Assembly (NCBI GenBank): GCA_024280115.1
Contig: JAJRQT010000184.1
Span: 1 to 48,711, forward strand
DNA length: 48,711 bases
Direction: 5' to 3'
From: Bacteroidota bacterium
Lineage (GTDB): Bacteria > Bacteroidota > Bacteroidia > Cytophagales > Cyclobacteriaceae
Every line of letters begins with the position of its first letter. Within the stretch, counting starts at the first letter, position 1. Shown piece after piece: positions 1-10,795 of the stretch. Made by a program: the position numbers and the translations under genes. The notes beneath the pieces are model-generated. The model was not told the DNA's origin and did not search any database. It saw only the letters and a list, made by a program, of their open reading frames with translations.

Positions 1-1
1 C

Positions 2-3000
2 AATAGCAACAGTCCTGTTTGTGCAGGAACTACAATCAACCTCACGGCTGCTGCGGTTTCTGGCGCTTCTTATGCATGGACAGGACCTAATGGCTTTACT
101 TCCAATGTTCAAAATCCAAGCATCCCAAATGCTACCGCAGCGATGAGCGGAACTTATAATGTCGTTGCTACCGTCGGATCTTGTACCAATTCTTCTTCTA
201 CGGATGTTACTATCCAACCCTTACCCACCGCAAACAATCAAACGGAATCCACAGAAAGTGACACTCCGGGGGGCAATACTGCCACAGTGAACCTGACCTT
301 ACTTGAAAGCAGTATTAGCGGCGGAACAGGATCAGTTAACTGGTTCTCAGATGCAGCTCTTAATAATTCAATTAGTAATCCAACTTCATATGTCGTTACG
401 CATAATGTTCCGGTTTACGCCTTGGTTGATAATGGTAATTGTACAAAATCTGCCCAGGTAGTATATATTATAAATTCCAAACCCAATAGTTCCGGATTGC
501 CGGCACAATCCTATGATGAAGACCAACCTGTTGCTAATATGAACCTGAACAACTACTTCTCTGACCCAGAAGATGGATTTAACCTCATTTATTCGATTGA
601 GAATATTTCCGTTTCAGGTATTTTAAATGCCAGCATAACAGGAACAAGCAATAACCTCCTCGCCATCAGCCTCATTCTAAATCAATTTGGATCAACTACA
701 ATTACCATTCGAGCTACAGATACTAATGGCGCTTTCGTAGAAGATAATCTTGACGTAACCGTAAACTCCGTAAATGATCTCCCTACTACTGCAAACAAAA
801 CCGTGACTATTGCAGAAGATACTGATTACACGTTCAGCTCTTCGGATTTTACATTTTCAGATATCGAAACACCTGCTTTGGTTAGTATTAAAATTGAATC
901 TTTACCGGGGAAAGGGCAACTTCTCCTAAACAATACACCTGTCTCCGCTGGAGAAATTATTCTAAGTGGGAGTATCAGCAATTTAAAATTCTCTCCGGGA
1001 AATAATGAAAATGGTAATCCATATACCTCCTTCTTGTTTTCAGTAAGTGATGGTACAGATAATAGTTCTCCAGCAAATACATGCACCATTGTAGTAACAC
1101 CCACAAATGATCCGCCAATTTCGGCCAATAGTTCATTTACAATAGGTGAAGATAAAACTTACATATTCAAAAGTACAGATTTCCCATTTACGGATCTTGA
1201 CGGTGGTACATTGACAAGTGTCAGAGTTGAAACAATTCCGGCAAAAGGCACACTTACGATCAATAATAATCCTATCAACAATCCAATAAATGTATCAGTT
1301 GCAGATATCAATGCTGGTCGGTTTAGGTTTGCCCCCGATTTACTTGAAAATGGAACTCCATATACTTCATTTACTTATAAAGTTAACGATGGCATAGATA
1401 ATAGTGCGGCCAGTTATACCATGACCGTAAATGTTGACGTATATAATAACAAACCTAGCTTTGATTTACAAGCCAGTCATTCGTCTAACGAAAATGACAA
1501 CACACAAACTGTAACAGGATTTGCATTCAATATTGATGATGGAGATCCCGAAGTAACTCAGACCATTACATTTCTTGTCACTCAAACGAGTACTGGATTA
1601 TTAGATTTCTCCCAGCCACCTGCAATTAGCTCAACAGGGACATTGACTTATAAAGTAAAACAAAATTCAAACGGTACAGCCACATTTGATGTATTCGGCT
1701 CTGACAGTGGTGTTCCAGGCCAGAATAGTGATGTAAAGTCTTTTACGATCAACGTAAGTGGTGAAAATGGCCCACCTTCTTTTGAGTTAAATGGAGATCC
1801 TCCTGCCGTCAATGAAGACCAGGGCTCTATAACAGTAGATACCTTCGCTTTTAACATTGACGATGGAGATGATGAACTTAATCAGGGTCTGACATTTAAC
1901 CTGGTAAAGACAAGCGGAAGTTTGCAATTTGCCACAAATCCTGCCATAAATGTCACCAATGGAAATCTTTCTTATACACCATTAGCGAACAGCAATGGTA
2001 CCGCAACCTATTCAGTCACCCTATCTGATGATGGCACTCCTGTTGCGACAAGTTCTGCTTTAAGTTTTGTAATTACGGTAAATGCTCTTGATGATCCACC
2101 GGTTAGTGCTGATAAAGAGAAGTCCATAAACGAAGATGTAACCTATACATTTCAGGTAAGCGATTTTACATTTAGCGATATTGACGGACATACCTTTGAC
2201 GGAATACAGATTATTACTCTGGAAACTGATGGCGATCTTAAATATAATGGAAATGATGTCACTACAGGTCAAATATGCGCAAATGTTACACTATTGACCT
2301 TTACACCAACGCCAAATGAGAATAATGATGATCAGACTCCTTATGCAACGTTCCAATTTAAGGTCCGCGACTCTAGTGGAGACGTTAGTAACAATGACTA
2401 TACTTATACTATTAATGTAAATCCACTAAATGATAATCCCACAAGTGCAAATGCTTCTGTCTCAACCAATGAAGGTGTAACCTATACCTTCAAAGTCTTA
2501 GACTTTCCATTTTCCGATGTTGATGGACATACTTTCAATGGAATTCGGATTAGAACCCTTGAATCCAAAGGTAGCTTGCAATATAATAGTATTGATGTAA
2601 CAGCAAATTTAATAGTGGATGATGTAACAAAACTTACCTTTACACCAGTTGGTAATGAAAATGGAGCCCCATATACTTCATTTGAATTCCAGGTTCGTGA
2701 CAGCCAGGGATCTTTCTCAGTCTTAAATAATGAAATGGCCATCAGTGTCGGCGCAGTTAATGACAGACCAACCGGCGCAAATGAAAACATCACTTTACTC
2801 GAAGATCAAAATCATGTTTTCTCATCGGGTGATTTCACTTTCAATGATGTGGATGGAAATGCATTTAATGGCATTCAGATAATTACAGAAGAAACTAAAG
2901 GTGATCTCGAGTATAACGGCACTGATATAGCTCCTTTTGATTTTTGTCCGGATGTCACAAAACTTGTTTTTAAACCAGCTTCCAATGAAAATGGCACTCC

Positions 3001-6000
3001 ATATGCATCTTTTAAATTCAAGATACGGGATAATTCAAATTCCTTTAATTTGAGCCTAGCTGATTACACAATGACCATTAACGTAACTTCCGTTAATGAT
3101 GCTCCAACATTCATCATTAATAATGATCCTCCGGCAATAAATGAAGATGCCCCGGCACAAACTGTAAATAACTTTGCAACAGCAATCAATGATGGCGACC
3201 CGGAATTGAATCAAAAAATAACCTTCAATATCAACATAGAAAACACGACTGGTAACCTTGCTTTTTCATCGAATCCAGACATTGATGAAGTAACCGGGAC
3301 TTTGACTTACCATGTAAACAACAATACCTCCGGTACAGCGACAATAGGTGTAACTCTTAAGGATGATGGGACTGGACAAAACACAAGTATTAAATCTCAA
3401 TTTACCATTAGTGTAGCCGGCACCAATGATAAACCCACCTTGAATCCAATACCAAATCCGGTTGCAATCAATGAGGATGCCGGTGAGCAGACGATAAATC
3501 TTGCGGGCATTACTGCCGGTGCAAATGAATCGCAACCGCTTGTAGTTTCCGCAACATCTTCGGCATTAACCCTGATTCCTAATCCGACTGTCATTTATAC
3601 AAGTCCTAATTCTACAGGACAATTAAAATATGCTCCATTAAAGGATATGAATGGAACCGCCATTGTCACGGTTGTTGTAAATGATGGACAATCCATCAAT
3701 AATACGATTGTCAGAACATTTAATGTGGTTGTCAATGCCGTGAACGATCCGCCATCTATGAACCCAATTTCAGATCCCCCAGCAATTGCTGAAAATGCCG
3801 GCGAACAAATTGTGAATATTTCCGGAATCAGCCCTGGTGGTGGACTTGATGAAGCAAATCCAAACCAGCTGGTAACAATTACTACTAAATCCAATAATCC
3901 TTCATTGATACCTAATCCCGTAGTTGATTATAAAAATAATAGTACAGGCCAGATAATTTACAAGCCCTTAAAAGATCAAAATGGCACAGCAATCATTACT
4001 GTCACTTTAGATGATGATCAACCTCAAAACAATACTACAAATTATTCATTTACGGTGAATGTATCATCTGTAAACAATCCTCCAACTCTGGATGATATTC
4101 CAAATCCAAGTCCTTTGGGTGAAGACGCAGGCTTACAGACTGTTGCACTTACAGGTATATCAGCAGGTGGAGGTGAAAACCAAACGTTGGTCTTTACTAC
4201 TGGTTCTGATAATCAGGCGCTTATTTCTAATGATGGAATCAACATAAATTATACTTCTCCTGCAACAACCGGTTCTATTAGATTTACACCAAAACCAAAT
4301 CAATTCGGAACCGCAGTGATTACTATTGCCATTGATGATGGAAGTGATATTAATAATACTGTACAAAAGAAATTTACGGTCATAGTAAATCCTGTAGCAG
4401 ATACACCAAGTGTAACAAATGCAATTGCCAACGGAGATAATCAAACAACCTCCGGACTGGAAATAAATAAAAACGTCGCCGACGGAGATGAGGTGAATCA
4501 TCTTAAAATCACAAATATATCATTTGGAAGCTTATTTCTAAATGACGGCGCCACTCCGGTGATTAATGGGGATTTCATCTCAACGCTCGAAGGAGTTAAA
4601 GGATTAAGATTCACCCCTACTCCGGGAACTTCTAAAAATGGTTCCTTTAAAATTCAGGCAGCTACGGGCAATGAGGATATCTTCCTGGGAGGAAACATCA
4701 TCACAGCCACTATTATTAATAATGAATTCCCCGTCTCTAATGGATTTAAACCTATAAATGTGCAAGAAGATGCAATCATCCCATCAATTGATTTATATAC
4801 AATATTTGATGATCCTGATAACAATGATACTGAATTAACTTTCAGCATCGTACTAAACTCAAATCCGGATTTGTTTAAAACATCTGAGATTATTGATCAT
4901 TCCTTGAACCTTGTCCTGGGTTTAAATCAATTTGGAAGCGCTGAACTCACCATCCAGGCCACTGATCCAAATGGGGCATCGGTTACTGATAATTTATCTG
5001 TTTCGGTTTCTCCGGTCAATGATCCTCCAACCCTGTTAATACCACCGGTTGAGTTAGGTCATCAGGATCTTCTGTATGAATACGATATTGTTTTCACAGA
5101 TCCAGAGAATCAGGATATTACAATTAATGTAATTCAATTACCTGATTGGTTGACTTTTGAAGTACTCGAAAATGGTTCTGCTAAATTATACGGCACCCCA
5201 AAAGAAGAACAAGTAGGTGTGGTTCATAAGGTTAGTTTTTTTGCTACAGATACAGAGCAGGATTCAACAAAAGTCAGTTTTGAAATAAATATTCAAAATA
5301 CTAACGATGCTCCTGTGATCACAAGTGTTGCAGATACAGTAATCGAAGTTGGCGACTTCTACGATTACCTAATAACAGCAGAAGATCCAGATAAAGGTGA
5401 TGTTCTGACATTTACAATTGAATTGTTAGGTGGCGCTGATGTATTTCTTAATTATGTTGACAATCATAATGGTACAGCAACCATTTTCGGGACTCCTCCC
5501 TCAGGTTCTATTAAATACTATGATATAAGAATAGTTGTGACGGATCTTGCATCAGCATCTGCAGAACAATCCTATACTTTGCGAGTTAAAAAAGCAAACA
5601 AATTACCTGAAGTGTCAACAATATCTCTCACCATTGATGAAGATACCCCATATGTATTTACGCTTAGCGATTTTAATTCTCATTTCTCAGACCCGGATGG
5701 GGACACAATTCAAAATATTAAAATTGTATCATTACCACTAAAAGGAAGTGTTTCATTGTATGGTTTAGAATTAAATACCGGAGATACTGTTAAGTATCAG
5801 GATATTGACAGCATCATATTTATCCCAGAAAAAAACGGATCGGGGATTGATATTTTTCAATGGAATGCTTTTGATGGTGTAGATTATGCACTGGTTCCGG
5901 CGAATGTTAATATCAATATTATAGAAATAAACGATCCGCCGGAAATACTCAATTTTGAAGAAACAGCATTACTTTTTGAGTTTGGTAATAGTGAGGGATT

Positions 6001-6613
6001 ACAAATAACAGACGGAACCGTTGATGATGGAGATGGAGACAAGATTGAAAAAGCTGTTATATCATTTAAGGAAAACTATGTTAAAGGAGAAGATCTGATA
6101 TTCTATGATACCCTATCCATCACAGATCACTTATCTTATGTCTGGGAAGATTCCGCGGGCGTTTTAACAATTAAAGGTATTGAGAATACGGCCATTTATA
6201 CAGAAGCTATAGCCGGTCTGAAATATGTTAATAATCATCCCTTGTCTCCTGATGTATCTGTCAGAACAATAGAAATATTATTATATGATGCAGATACGGT
6301 AAGCATCCCTTATTTGAGACAGGTAGAATTTGAAAATACCTTTGTAGAATTGGATATTCCTACCGGATTCACACCAAATGACGATGGCATGAATGATACA
6401 TGGAATATTTTAAATATAGAACGGTATAATGATGCCAAAGTAATGGTGTACTCAAGGTCTGGTCAGTTGCTCTTTAATTCAGCAACTGGTTATCCCGATG
6501 AATGGGATGGGCGCTACAATGACAGCGTGCTGCCCCCAGGCCCCTATTACTACATAATAAGAATCAGTAAATTTCAACGTAACTTTACAGGCACAATTTT
6601 TATTTTAAGATGA
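2..6613 (+). CDS. Giant cadherin-like surface adhesin with T9SS type B C-terminal domain (5' partial)
   Basis: The reading frame is open from base 2, so the gene begins upstream of the window; the first internal ATG (143) is not the true start. The visible part is about 2200 residues. It opens with an Ig-like module (W-x-GPNGF motif) like those in the giant protein at 28.8-37.6 kb. About 18 cadherin-like/tandem-95-type repeats follow, most joined by a V-N-D-x-P linker followed by an E-D acidic motif. Two putative-Ig (He_PIG-like) repeats lie near 5030-5600. The last ~90 residues (PTGFTPNDDGMNDTW onward) form the gliding-motility-associated C-terminal domain, the type B sorting signal for type IX secretion. 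The stop overlaps the next ATG by 4 bp (ATGA at 6610-6613), implying translational coupling with the PorP/SprF gene. Likely role: exported, cell-surface adhesin. The repeat families are seen by eye; ligand unknown. Confidence 0.93.
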   Translation, partial: NSNSPVCAGTTINLTAAAVSGASYAWTGPNGFTSNVQNPSIPNATAAMSGTYNVVATVGSCTNSSSTDVTIQPLPTANNQTESTESDTPGGNTATVNLTLLESSISGGTGSVNWFSDAALNNSISNPTSYVVTHNVPVYALVDNGNCTKSAQVVYIINSKPNSSGLPAQSYDEDQPVANMNLNNYFSDPEDGFNLIYSIENISVSGILNASITGTSNNLLAISLILNQFGSTTITIRATDTNGAFVEDNLDVTVNSVNDLPTTANKTVTIAEDTDYTFSSSDFTFSDIETPALVSIKIESLPGKGQLLLNNTPVSAGEIILSGSISNLKFSPGNNENGNPYTSFLFSVSDGTDNSSPANTCTIVVTPTNDPPISANSSFTIGEDKTYIFKSTDFPFTDLDGGTLTSVRVETIPAKGTLTINNNPINNPINVSVADINAGRFRFAPDLLENGTPYTSFTYKVNDGIDNSAASYTMTVNVDVYNNKPSFDLQASHSSNENDNTQTVTGFAFNIDDGDPEVTQTITFLVTQTSTGLLDFSQPPAISSTGTLTYKVKQNSNGTATFDVFGSDSGVPGQNSDVKSFTINVSGENGPPSFELNGDPPAVNEDQGSITVDTFAFNIDDGDDELNQGLTFNLVKTSGSLQFATNPAINVTNGNLSYTPLANSNGTATYSVTLSDDGTPVATSSALSFVITVNALDDPPVSADKEKSINEDVTYTFQVSDFTFSDIDGHTFDGIQIITLETDGDLKYNGNDVTTGQICANVTLLTFTPTPNENNDDQTPYATFQFKVRDSSGDVSNNDYTYTINVNPLNDNPTSANASVSTNEGVTYTFKVLDFPFSDVDGHTFNGIRIRTLESKGSLQYNSIDVTANLIVDDVTKLTFTPVGNENGAPYTSFEFQVRDSQGSFSVLNNEMAISVGAVNDRPTGANENITLLEDQNHVFSSGDFTFNDVDGNAFNGIQIITEETKGDLEYNGTDIAPFDFCPDVTKLVFKPASNENGTPYASFKFKIRDNSNSFNLSLADYTMTINVTSVNDAPTFIINNDPPAINEDAPAQTVNNFATAINDGDPELNQKITFNINIENTTGNLAFSSNPDIDEVTGTLTYHVNNNTSGTATIGVTLKDDGTGQNTSIKSQFTISVAGTNDKPTLNPIPNPVAINEDAGEQTINLAGITAGANESQPLVVSATSSALTLIPNPTVIYTSPNSTGQLKYAPLKDMNGTAIVTVVVNDGQSINNTIVRTFNVVVNAVNDPPSMNPISDPPAIAENAGEQIVNISGISPGGGLDEANPNQLVTITTKSNNPSLIPNPVVDYKNNSTGQIIYKPLKDQNGTAIITVTLDDDQPQNNTTNYSFTVNVSSVNNPPTLDDIPNPSPLGEDAGLQTVALTGISAGGGENQTLVFTTGSDNQALISNDGININYTSPATTGSIRFTPKPNQFGTAVITIAIDDGSDINNTVQKKFTVIVNPVADTPSVTNAIANGDNQTTSGLEINKNVADGDEVNHLKITNISFGSLFLNDGATPVINGDFISTLEGVKGLRFTPTPGTSKNGSFKIQAATGNEDIFLGGNIITATIINNEFPVSNGFKPINVQEDAIIPSIDLYTIFDDPDNNDTELTFSIVLNSNPDLFKTSEIIDHSLNLVLGLNQFGSAELTIQATDPNGASVTDNLSVSVSPVNDPPTLLIPPVELGHQDLLYEYDIVFTDPENQDITINVIQLPDWLTFEVLENGSAKLYGTPKEEQVGVVHKVSFFATDTEQDSTKVSFEINIQNTNDAPVITSVADTVIEVGDFYDYLITAEDPDKGDVLTFTIELLGGADVFLNYVDNHNGTATIFGTPPSGSIKYYDIRIVVTDLASASAEQSYTLRVKKANKLPEVSTISLTIDEDTPYVFTLSDFNSHFSDPDGDTIQNIKIVSLPLKGSVSLYGLELNTGDTVKYQDIDSIIFIPEKNGSGIDIFQWNAFDGVDYALVPANVNINIIEINDPPEILNFEETALLFEFGNSEGLQITDGTVDDGDGDKIEKAVISFKENYVKGEDLIFYDTLSITDHLSYVWEDSAGVLTIKGIENTAIYTEAIAGLKYVNNHPLSPDVSVRTIEILLYDADTVSIPYLRQVEFENTFVELDIPTGFTPNDDGMNDTWNILNIERYNDAKVMVYSRSGQLLFNSATGYPDEWDGRYNDSVLPPGPYYYIIRISKFQRNFTGTIFILR

Positions 6614-7650
6614 TCCGATTTAATAAAATATATAAGGTGAAGAGACTATTTCTATTAATTCTGTTTGCAGCTTACGTAAATAATGCCTACAGCCAGGACA
6701 ATTTTTTTTATAGTCAATACTTCCAGGTTGGACCAGCAGTCAATCCGGCATTAACTGGCATTGACAATTTTCTCGATGTAAAAATCAATTACAGAAGTCA
6801 ATGGTCTGGGTTTACTGATGCACCAAGCACTAACTATTTTGGGATAAACGGATATCTGAAAAAGGAATCGCAGCAAACCTACCGGGAGTATTCCTTGCGG
6901 ATAAGTGACCCGACTTTACTTGATAGTCTATCTAATGTTGGCAAATCTTCTGATGAAATGATAAGACATGGAATTGGAGGATACATAATCTATGACCGAC
7001 AGGGACCATTTTCACAGATTTCAGGATACTTCAATTACGCCATCCATTTCCCAATAGGAAACAGATTAAAATTATCTCTTGGAGTATCTGCAAATCTTAC
7101 CAACAACCGAATTGATGTACAAAAACTACATCTTAGAAACCCGGATGATGACCAGTACTTCCAACAGTTAATAGCCCAGGGAGGCAAAAACACATATTTT
7201 GATATTAATCCTGGGATTGCACTGTACAATGAAAATTTTTATCTGTCATATGCGGCATTTAGGGCCATGAGGCTCTCTATATCTTCGGATGAGGTATTAG
7301 ATTATGACAAAGCAATAGACCATAATTTTTTATTTGGGGTAAAAATAAAAATGGGTAATAAGGCAAAACTTTTGCCTTCAGTCTATTATAATTATAACAA
7401 TGAAGTAAACAATCTGTGGGAGGTGAATGCAAAGGCGTTGTTTAATGAAAAAGGTTGGTTTGGCCTTTCATACAGGAGTACAGATGCGTTGATATTTATG
7501 GCGGGTATTTATATAAATAATCGTTTCAATATCAGTTATTCATATGATTATTTACTTTCAAATATAAATGCCTATGTAAACGGTAGTCATGAAATTCATT
7601 TTGGTTTAATGTTGAACAAAAAAGATTTGAAAGCTCCATATTTATGGTAA
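6610..7650 (+). CDS. PorP/SprF family type IX secretion membrane protein
   Basis: A 346-residue protein with a signal peptide (hydrophobic residues about 13-27, ending NAYSQ). The mature N-terminus is typical of PorP/SprF: F-YSQYFQVGPAVNPALTG, then the conserved NYRSQW segment, with alternating beta-strand sequence to the end, consistent with an outer-membrane barrel. Family members are dedicated outer-membrane partners for exporting or anchoring proteins with type B C-terminal domains, as SprF is for SprB in Flavobacterium johnsoniae. Here it starts inside the stop of the giant adhesin (4-bp overlap), which makes that adhesin its probable client. Its own end overlaps the OmpA-like gene by 7 bp. 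The family call is secure; the client assignment is inferred from the operon. Confidence 0.93.
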   Translation: MIRFNKIYKVKRLFLLILFAAYVNNAYSQDNFFYSQYFQVGPAVNPALTGIDNFLDVKINYRSQWSGFTDAPSTNYFGINGYLKKESQQTYREYSLRISDPTLLDSLSNVGKSSDEMIRHGIGGYIIYDRQGPFSQISGYFNYAIHFPIGNRLKLSLGVSANLTNNRIDVQKLHLRNPDDDQYFQQLIAQGGKNTYFDINPGIALYNENFYLSYAAFRAMRLSISSDEVLDYDKAIDHNFLFGVKIKMGNKAKLLPSVYYNYNNEVNNLWEVNAKALFNEKGWFGLSYRSTDALIFMAGIYINNRFNISYSYDYLLSNINAYVNGSHEIHFGLMLNKKDLKAPYLW

Positions 7651-8987
7651 AAGAAGTTAAAAAACAAAGCATTCCAAGGGCAATAAGCCTTCTTGCTCTA
7701 ATCACTTTCCTTATATTTAGTCAGCTAAATGTTGTCTTTGCTCAAAACTATACTTTTGACAAAGCGATTAAGCTCAGTGAAAATATAAATAGTAATGCCG
7801 AAGAAAGTAAGCCCTTTTTGTCACCAGACGGCAACAAACTATATTTCGTAAGAACTTTTCATGATAACAATGTTGGGGGAAAGTACTCTGGTCAGGATAT
7901 CTGGAGGAGTATTAAAGATCAGTTTGGTCAATGGAGGCCGGCTACAAATGACTTCCCGGAATTAAATAACAATCGAAATAATGCTGTTATTGGAATTAAT
8001 AGTGATGAATCTGCCATTTATCTGACCAATGGTTACAGCAACATTACAACAACCATTCTGGGAATAGCGCGATCCATTAAAATTGGAGATTATTTTAGCA
8101 AACCCAACGATGTGAATATTTCCGGACTTGATTCAAGGAATTCTTTAATAGGTTTCTATATAAATAAAACAGAAGATGTTTTGCTAATATCTATGGATAA
8201 AAGGAATTCGATTGGCAAAGAAGACCTTTATATTTGTTTGAAAGCAGAAGATGGCACTTGGTCTGCTCCTAATAATCTTGGCGCAACCATAAATACAACC
8301 GGTTTTGAAATCTCTCCATTTCTTTCTGATGATGGAAAATTACTATTTTTTTCCAGCAACGGTCGTGGTGGATATGGTGACGCAGATATATTCATGTCTC
8401 GGAAATTATATGATTCATGGGGTATTTGGTCAGATCCCATCAATCTCGGACCGGAAATAAATTCTAAAGGATTTGATGCCTACTTTTATTTATACAAGGA
8501 TGAAATGGCATACTTTTCGAGCAACAGGGATGGTGGCCTCTCAAATATATACATGTCCAATGTGACTGCTTTTGAGCAACAAAAGGAAGTAGCCGACCTT
8601 GATGAAAATCGTTTTAAACTGACGGAAACGGAAATTCAGGAATTACTTGGAATGCCCATATCAAGAAATATATATTTCAACTTTGGCGCCTATAATGTCG
8701 AAGCATCATCAATTGAATTAATAGATTTTTTAGCGAGTAAGCTACAGACTAAAAGGCAATATCTTATCGAATTAATAGGCCATACCGATAAGGAGGGGAC
8801 TGATGATTTTAATCAAAAATTGTCTGAAGACAGGGCCAATGAAGTAGCAAAATATTTTAAAAATTATGGAATTGACTCGTTGAGAATTTCAACTGTTGGT
8901 GTGGGAGAAACTCAACCATATGTGATTGAGGGAACCAAAGAGGAACTGGCTAAAAATAGAAGAGTCGAGATCAATTTTGTTCAATAA
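7644..8987 (+). CDS. PD40 beta-propeller / OmpA-family peptidoglycan-binding protein
   Basis: A 447-residue protein with a signal peptide ending near VVFAQ (residue ~34). The N-terminal two thirds contain PD40 (WD40-like) beta-propeller blades, seen as SPDGNKLYF and SDDGKLLFFSS with G-x-DI/A-DIF motifs. The C-terminal ~115 residues are an OmpA domain, with the GHTD motif, the N-x-x-LSEDRA helix and the NRRVEI segment that contacts peptidoglycan. The start lies 7 bp inside the PorP/SprF gene, so the three genes 2-8987 form a tightly coupled unit. OmpA-domain partners in T9SS clusters (PorE-like, or OmpA proteins beside sprF genes) tie the outer-membrane machinery to the cell wall; that role is inferred here. 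No lipobox is visible, unlike PorE. Confidence 0.9.
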   Translation: MVKEVKKQSIPRAISLLALITFLIFSQLNVVFAQNYTFDKAIKLSENINSNAEESKPFLSPDGNKLYFVRTFHDNNVGGKYSGQDIWRSIKDQFGQWRPATNDFPELNNNRNNAVIGINSDESAIYLTNGYSNITTTILGIARSIKIGDYFSKPNDVNISGLDSRNSLIGFYINKTEDVLLISMDKRNSIGKEDLYICLKAEDGTWSAPNNLGATINTTGFEISPFLSDDGKLLFFSSNGRGGYGDADIFMSRKLYDSWGIWSDPINLGPEINSKGFDAYFYLYKDEMAYFSSNRDGGLSNIYMSNVTAFEQQKEVADLDENRFKLTETEIQELLGMPISRNIYFNFGAYNVEASSIELIDFLASKLQTKRQYLIELIGHTDKEGTDDFNQKLSEDRANEVAKYFKNYGIDSLRISTVGVGETQPYVIEGTKEELAKNRRVEINFVQ

Positions 8988-9062
8988 TATTTCAATTTCT
9001 CATTATTTCTTACTTTTTGTCTCACAGATATAATTTGTCCTTAAATTCGTATTAAAAAACCG

Positions 9063-10592
9063 GTGACAAAATATTTTTTAATTAGTGTCCTACTATTACT
9101 ATCTCTTTCAGCATTTAGCCAGAAAGAAAAAAAAAGAGCAGAAATTGATTCTGTCAGTTTTTACATTTCAGAATCTAACTTTGAAAAGGCCATTACTATC
9201 CTGACTGAACAAATTGATCAGGCGCCAACATCAGAACTGTTTATCGCAAGGGGACTGGCAAGAATCGAGACCGGTGATTTCGATATTGCATTATCTGACC
9301 TAACGGAAAGTTTAAACCTTAGCCCTCATAATGATACTGCCTATTACAACATAGGATATATCCTCTATCTTCAGGGCAAGTACGAAGAATCAATAAATTA
9401 CTATGATTCTGCACTTATTTATAATACTGATAATGTTTACTATCTTTTGGCCCGGGGTGACTCATTTTTGGAATTAGATAATTTTACCCTGGCCCTTAAA
9501 GATTATAGAAAAGTAATTTCAATTGACAAGGAAGCAGATTTAGGGTATTATGGTATTGCCATGTGCCACTATTATGTCGAGCAGTTTGACAGTGCAAAAT
9601 ACTATTTGAGCTATGCCATCACCTTCGATCCCTTTGATGCGGATTATTATTTTCAACGGGCTTTATGCAAATACAATGAAAAAGACTTCGATGGTGCACT
9701 AAAAGATCTAAATTTTTCCATTGAAATTGACCCTGAAAACACTGACGCATGGTTAATCAGGGCACAATTATATTTAAAAAATGGCTATTTTGAGGATGCG
9801 CTGGATGACCTGGATAATGCACTTGAAGAAGATTCTCTTAATATCGAAATATTGAGTGAAAGAGGTAATCTGTATTTAAAGACAGGCAATTACAACCGGG
9901 CTTTAGACGATTTTTCAACCATTATCAATTTGGATAACATGGTAGATATTGCATTATTTAACCGGGGCTTGGCCTATTTTTTTCTGGACCATTACGATAA
10001 TGCACTTAAAGATCTAAACAGAGCTATTAAATTAAATGATCAATCAGAAGATTATTTCTCGTACAGAGCACTTTGTTATCTTGCCTTAGAAAATTCTGAT
10101 AAATCATTCAATGATTTTCAAACTGCTTTAGAAATTAATCCTAACAACCCTGACATATATTTTAAAAGAAGTACTGCATACTATGAAGTGGAAAACTATC
10201 AATTGGCATTGAAAGATTTAGAAACCTCTTTCAAGCTTGACCCAGAATTTCCAGGGATATTTTTACTGAGAGCAGAAATATATGCGACATTAGATGAAGA
10301 TGAAAAAGCGCTTAAATATTATGATCTGGCAATATTGCATGACCCTGAAAACGGTGAAATTTTCTTCAAAAGAGGGATTTATCTTTATGAAATTGATAAT
10401 CTCGTAGGCGCAATGGATGATTTTGATTACGCTATTTTACTTGATGCCAGTGTTGCCGCTCCATATACAAATCGTGGATTATTGAAGTTTGAATTAAAGG
10501 ATAAGGAGGGAGCATGCCTTGACTGGAAAAATGCTTTTAAATTGGGTTCTGAATTTGCCCAGGGATTGCTGAAAAAGCATTGTAGAAAATAA
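9063..10592 (+). CDS. Secreted tetratricopeptide repeat protein
   Basis: A 509-residue protein starting at GTG (9063). The start is supported by the signal peptide it gives (MTKYFLIS then L-rich, cleavage near AFSQ). The rest is an almost unbroken array of about 13-14 TPR units, recognisable by the A-LxDLxxAIxLDP-type helix-turn-helix pattern every ~34 residues. The final segment (GACLDWKNAFKLG, ending HCRK) is the usual tail of Bacteroidota TPR proteins. TPR arrays bind proteins, so a periplasmic scaffold or assembly role is plausible, perhaps for the T9SS cluster 75 bp upstream on the same strand. No enzymatic domain is present. Partner unknown. Confidence 0.9.
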   Translation: MTKYFLISVLLLLSLSAFSQKEKKRAEIDSVSFYISESNFEKAITILTEQIDQAPTSELFIARGLARIETGDFDIALSDLTESLNLSPHNDTAYYNIGYILYLQGKYEESINYYDSALIYNTDNVYYLLARGDSFLELDNFTLALKDYRKVISIDKEADLGYYGIAMCHYYVEQFDSAKYYLSYAITFDPFDADYYFQRALCKYNEKDFDGALKDLNFSIEIDPENTDAWLIRAQLYLKNGYFEDALDDLDNALEEDSLNIEILSERGNLYLKTGNYNRALDDFSTIINLDNMVDIALFNRGLAYFFLDHYDNALKDLNRAIKLNDQSEDYFSYRALCYLALENSDKSFNDFQTALEINPNNPDIYFKRSTAYYEVENYQLALKDLETSFKLDPEFPGIFLLRAEIYATLDEDEKALKYYDLAILHDPENGEIFFKRGIYLYEIDNLVGAMDDFDYAILLDASVAAPYTNRGLLKFELKDKEGACLDWKNAFKLGSEFAQGLLKKHCRK

Positions 10593-10795
10593 TTTGCTAC
10601 TAATCTATATAGGTTAATTGCAAGACAATATTTATATGGTTTTATAAAAGACCTTATTTTTTTAGTAACCAAATTCTACAAATTCTCAGTTTTACCTAAT
10701 CGATATTGAAGAACCAAGATAAAAATGTCGTAAATTGTATATGATAACTTTTTGGAAGATTTATAAAGCTGTATTTTTTTAATTGTGAATCGGTT

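Noticed and set aside
826..4848. Several 64-113-codon minus-strand ORFs within the first giant adhesin
   Set aside because: They lie antisense to a long frame with clear repeat structure and show no domain or start signals.
9005..9045. Possible promoter before the TPR gene (TTTTTG and TATAATTTG)
   Set aside because: The spacing inside the -7 element does not match TAnnTTTG exactly, so I did not annotate it.
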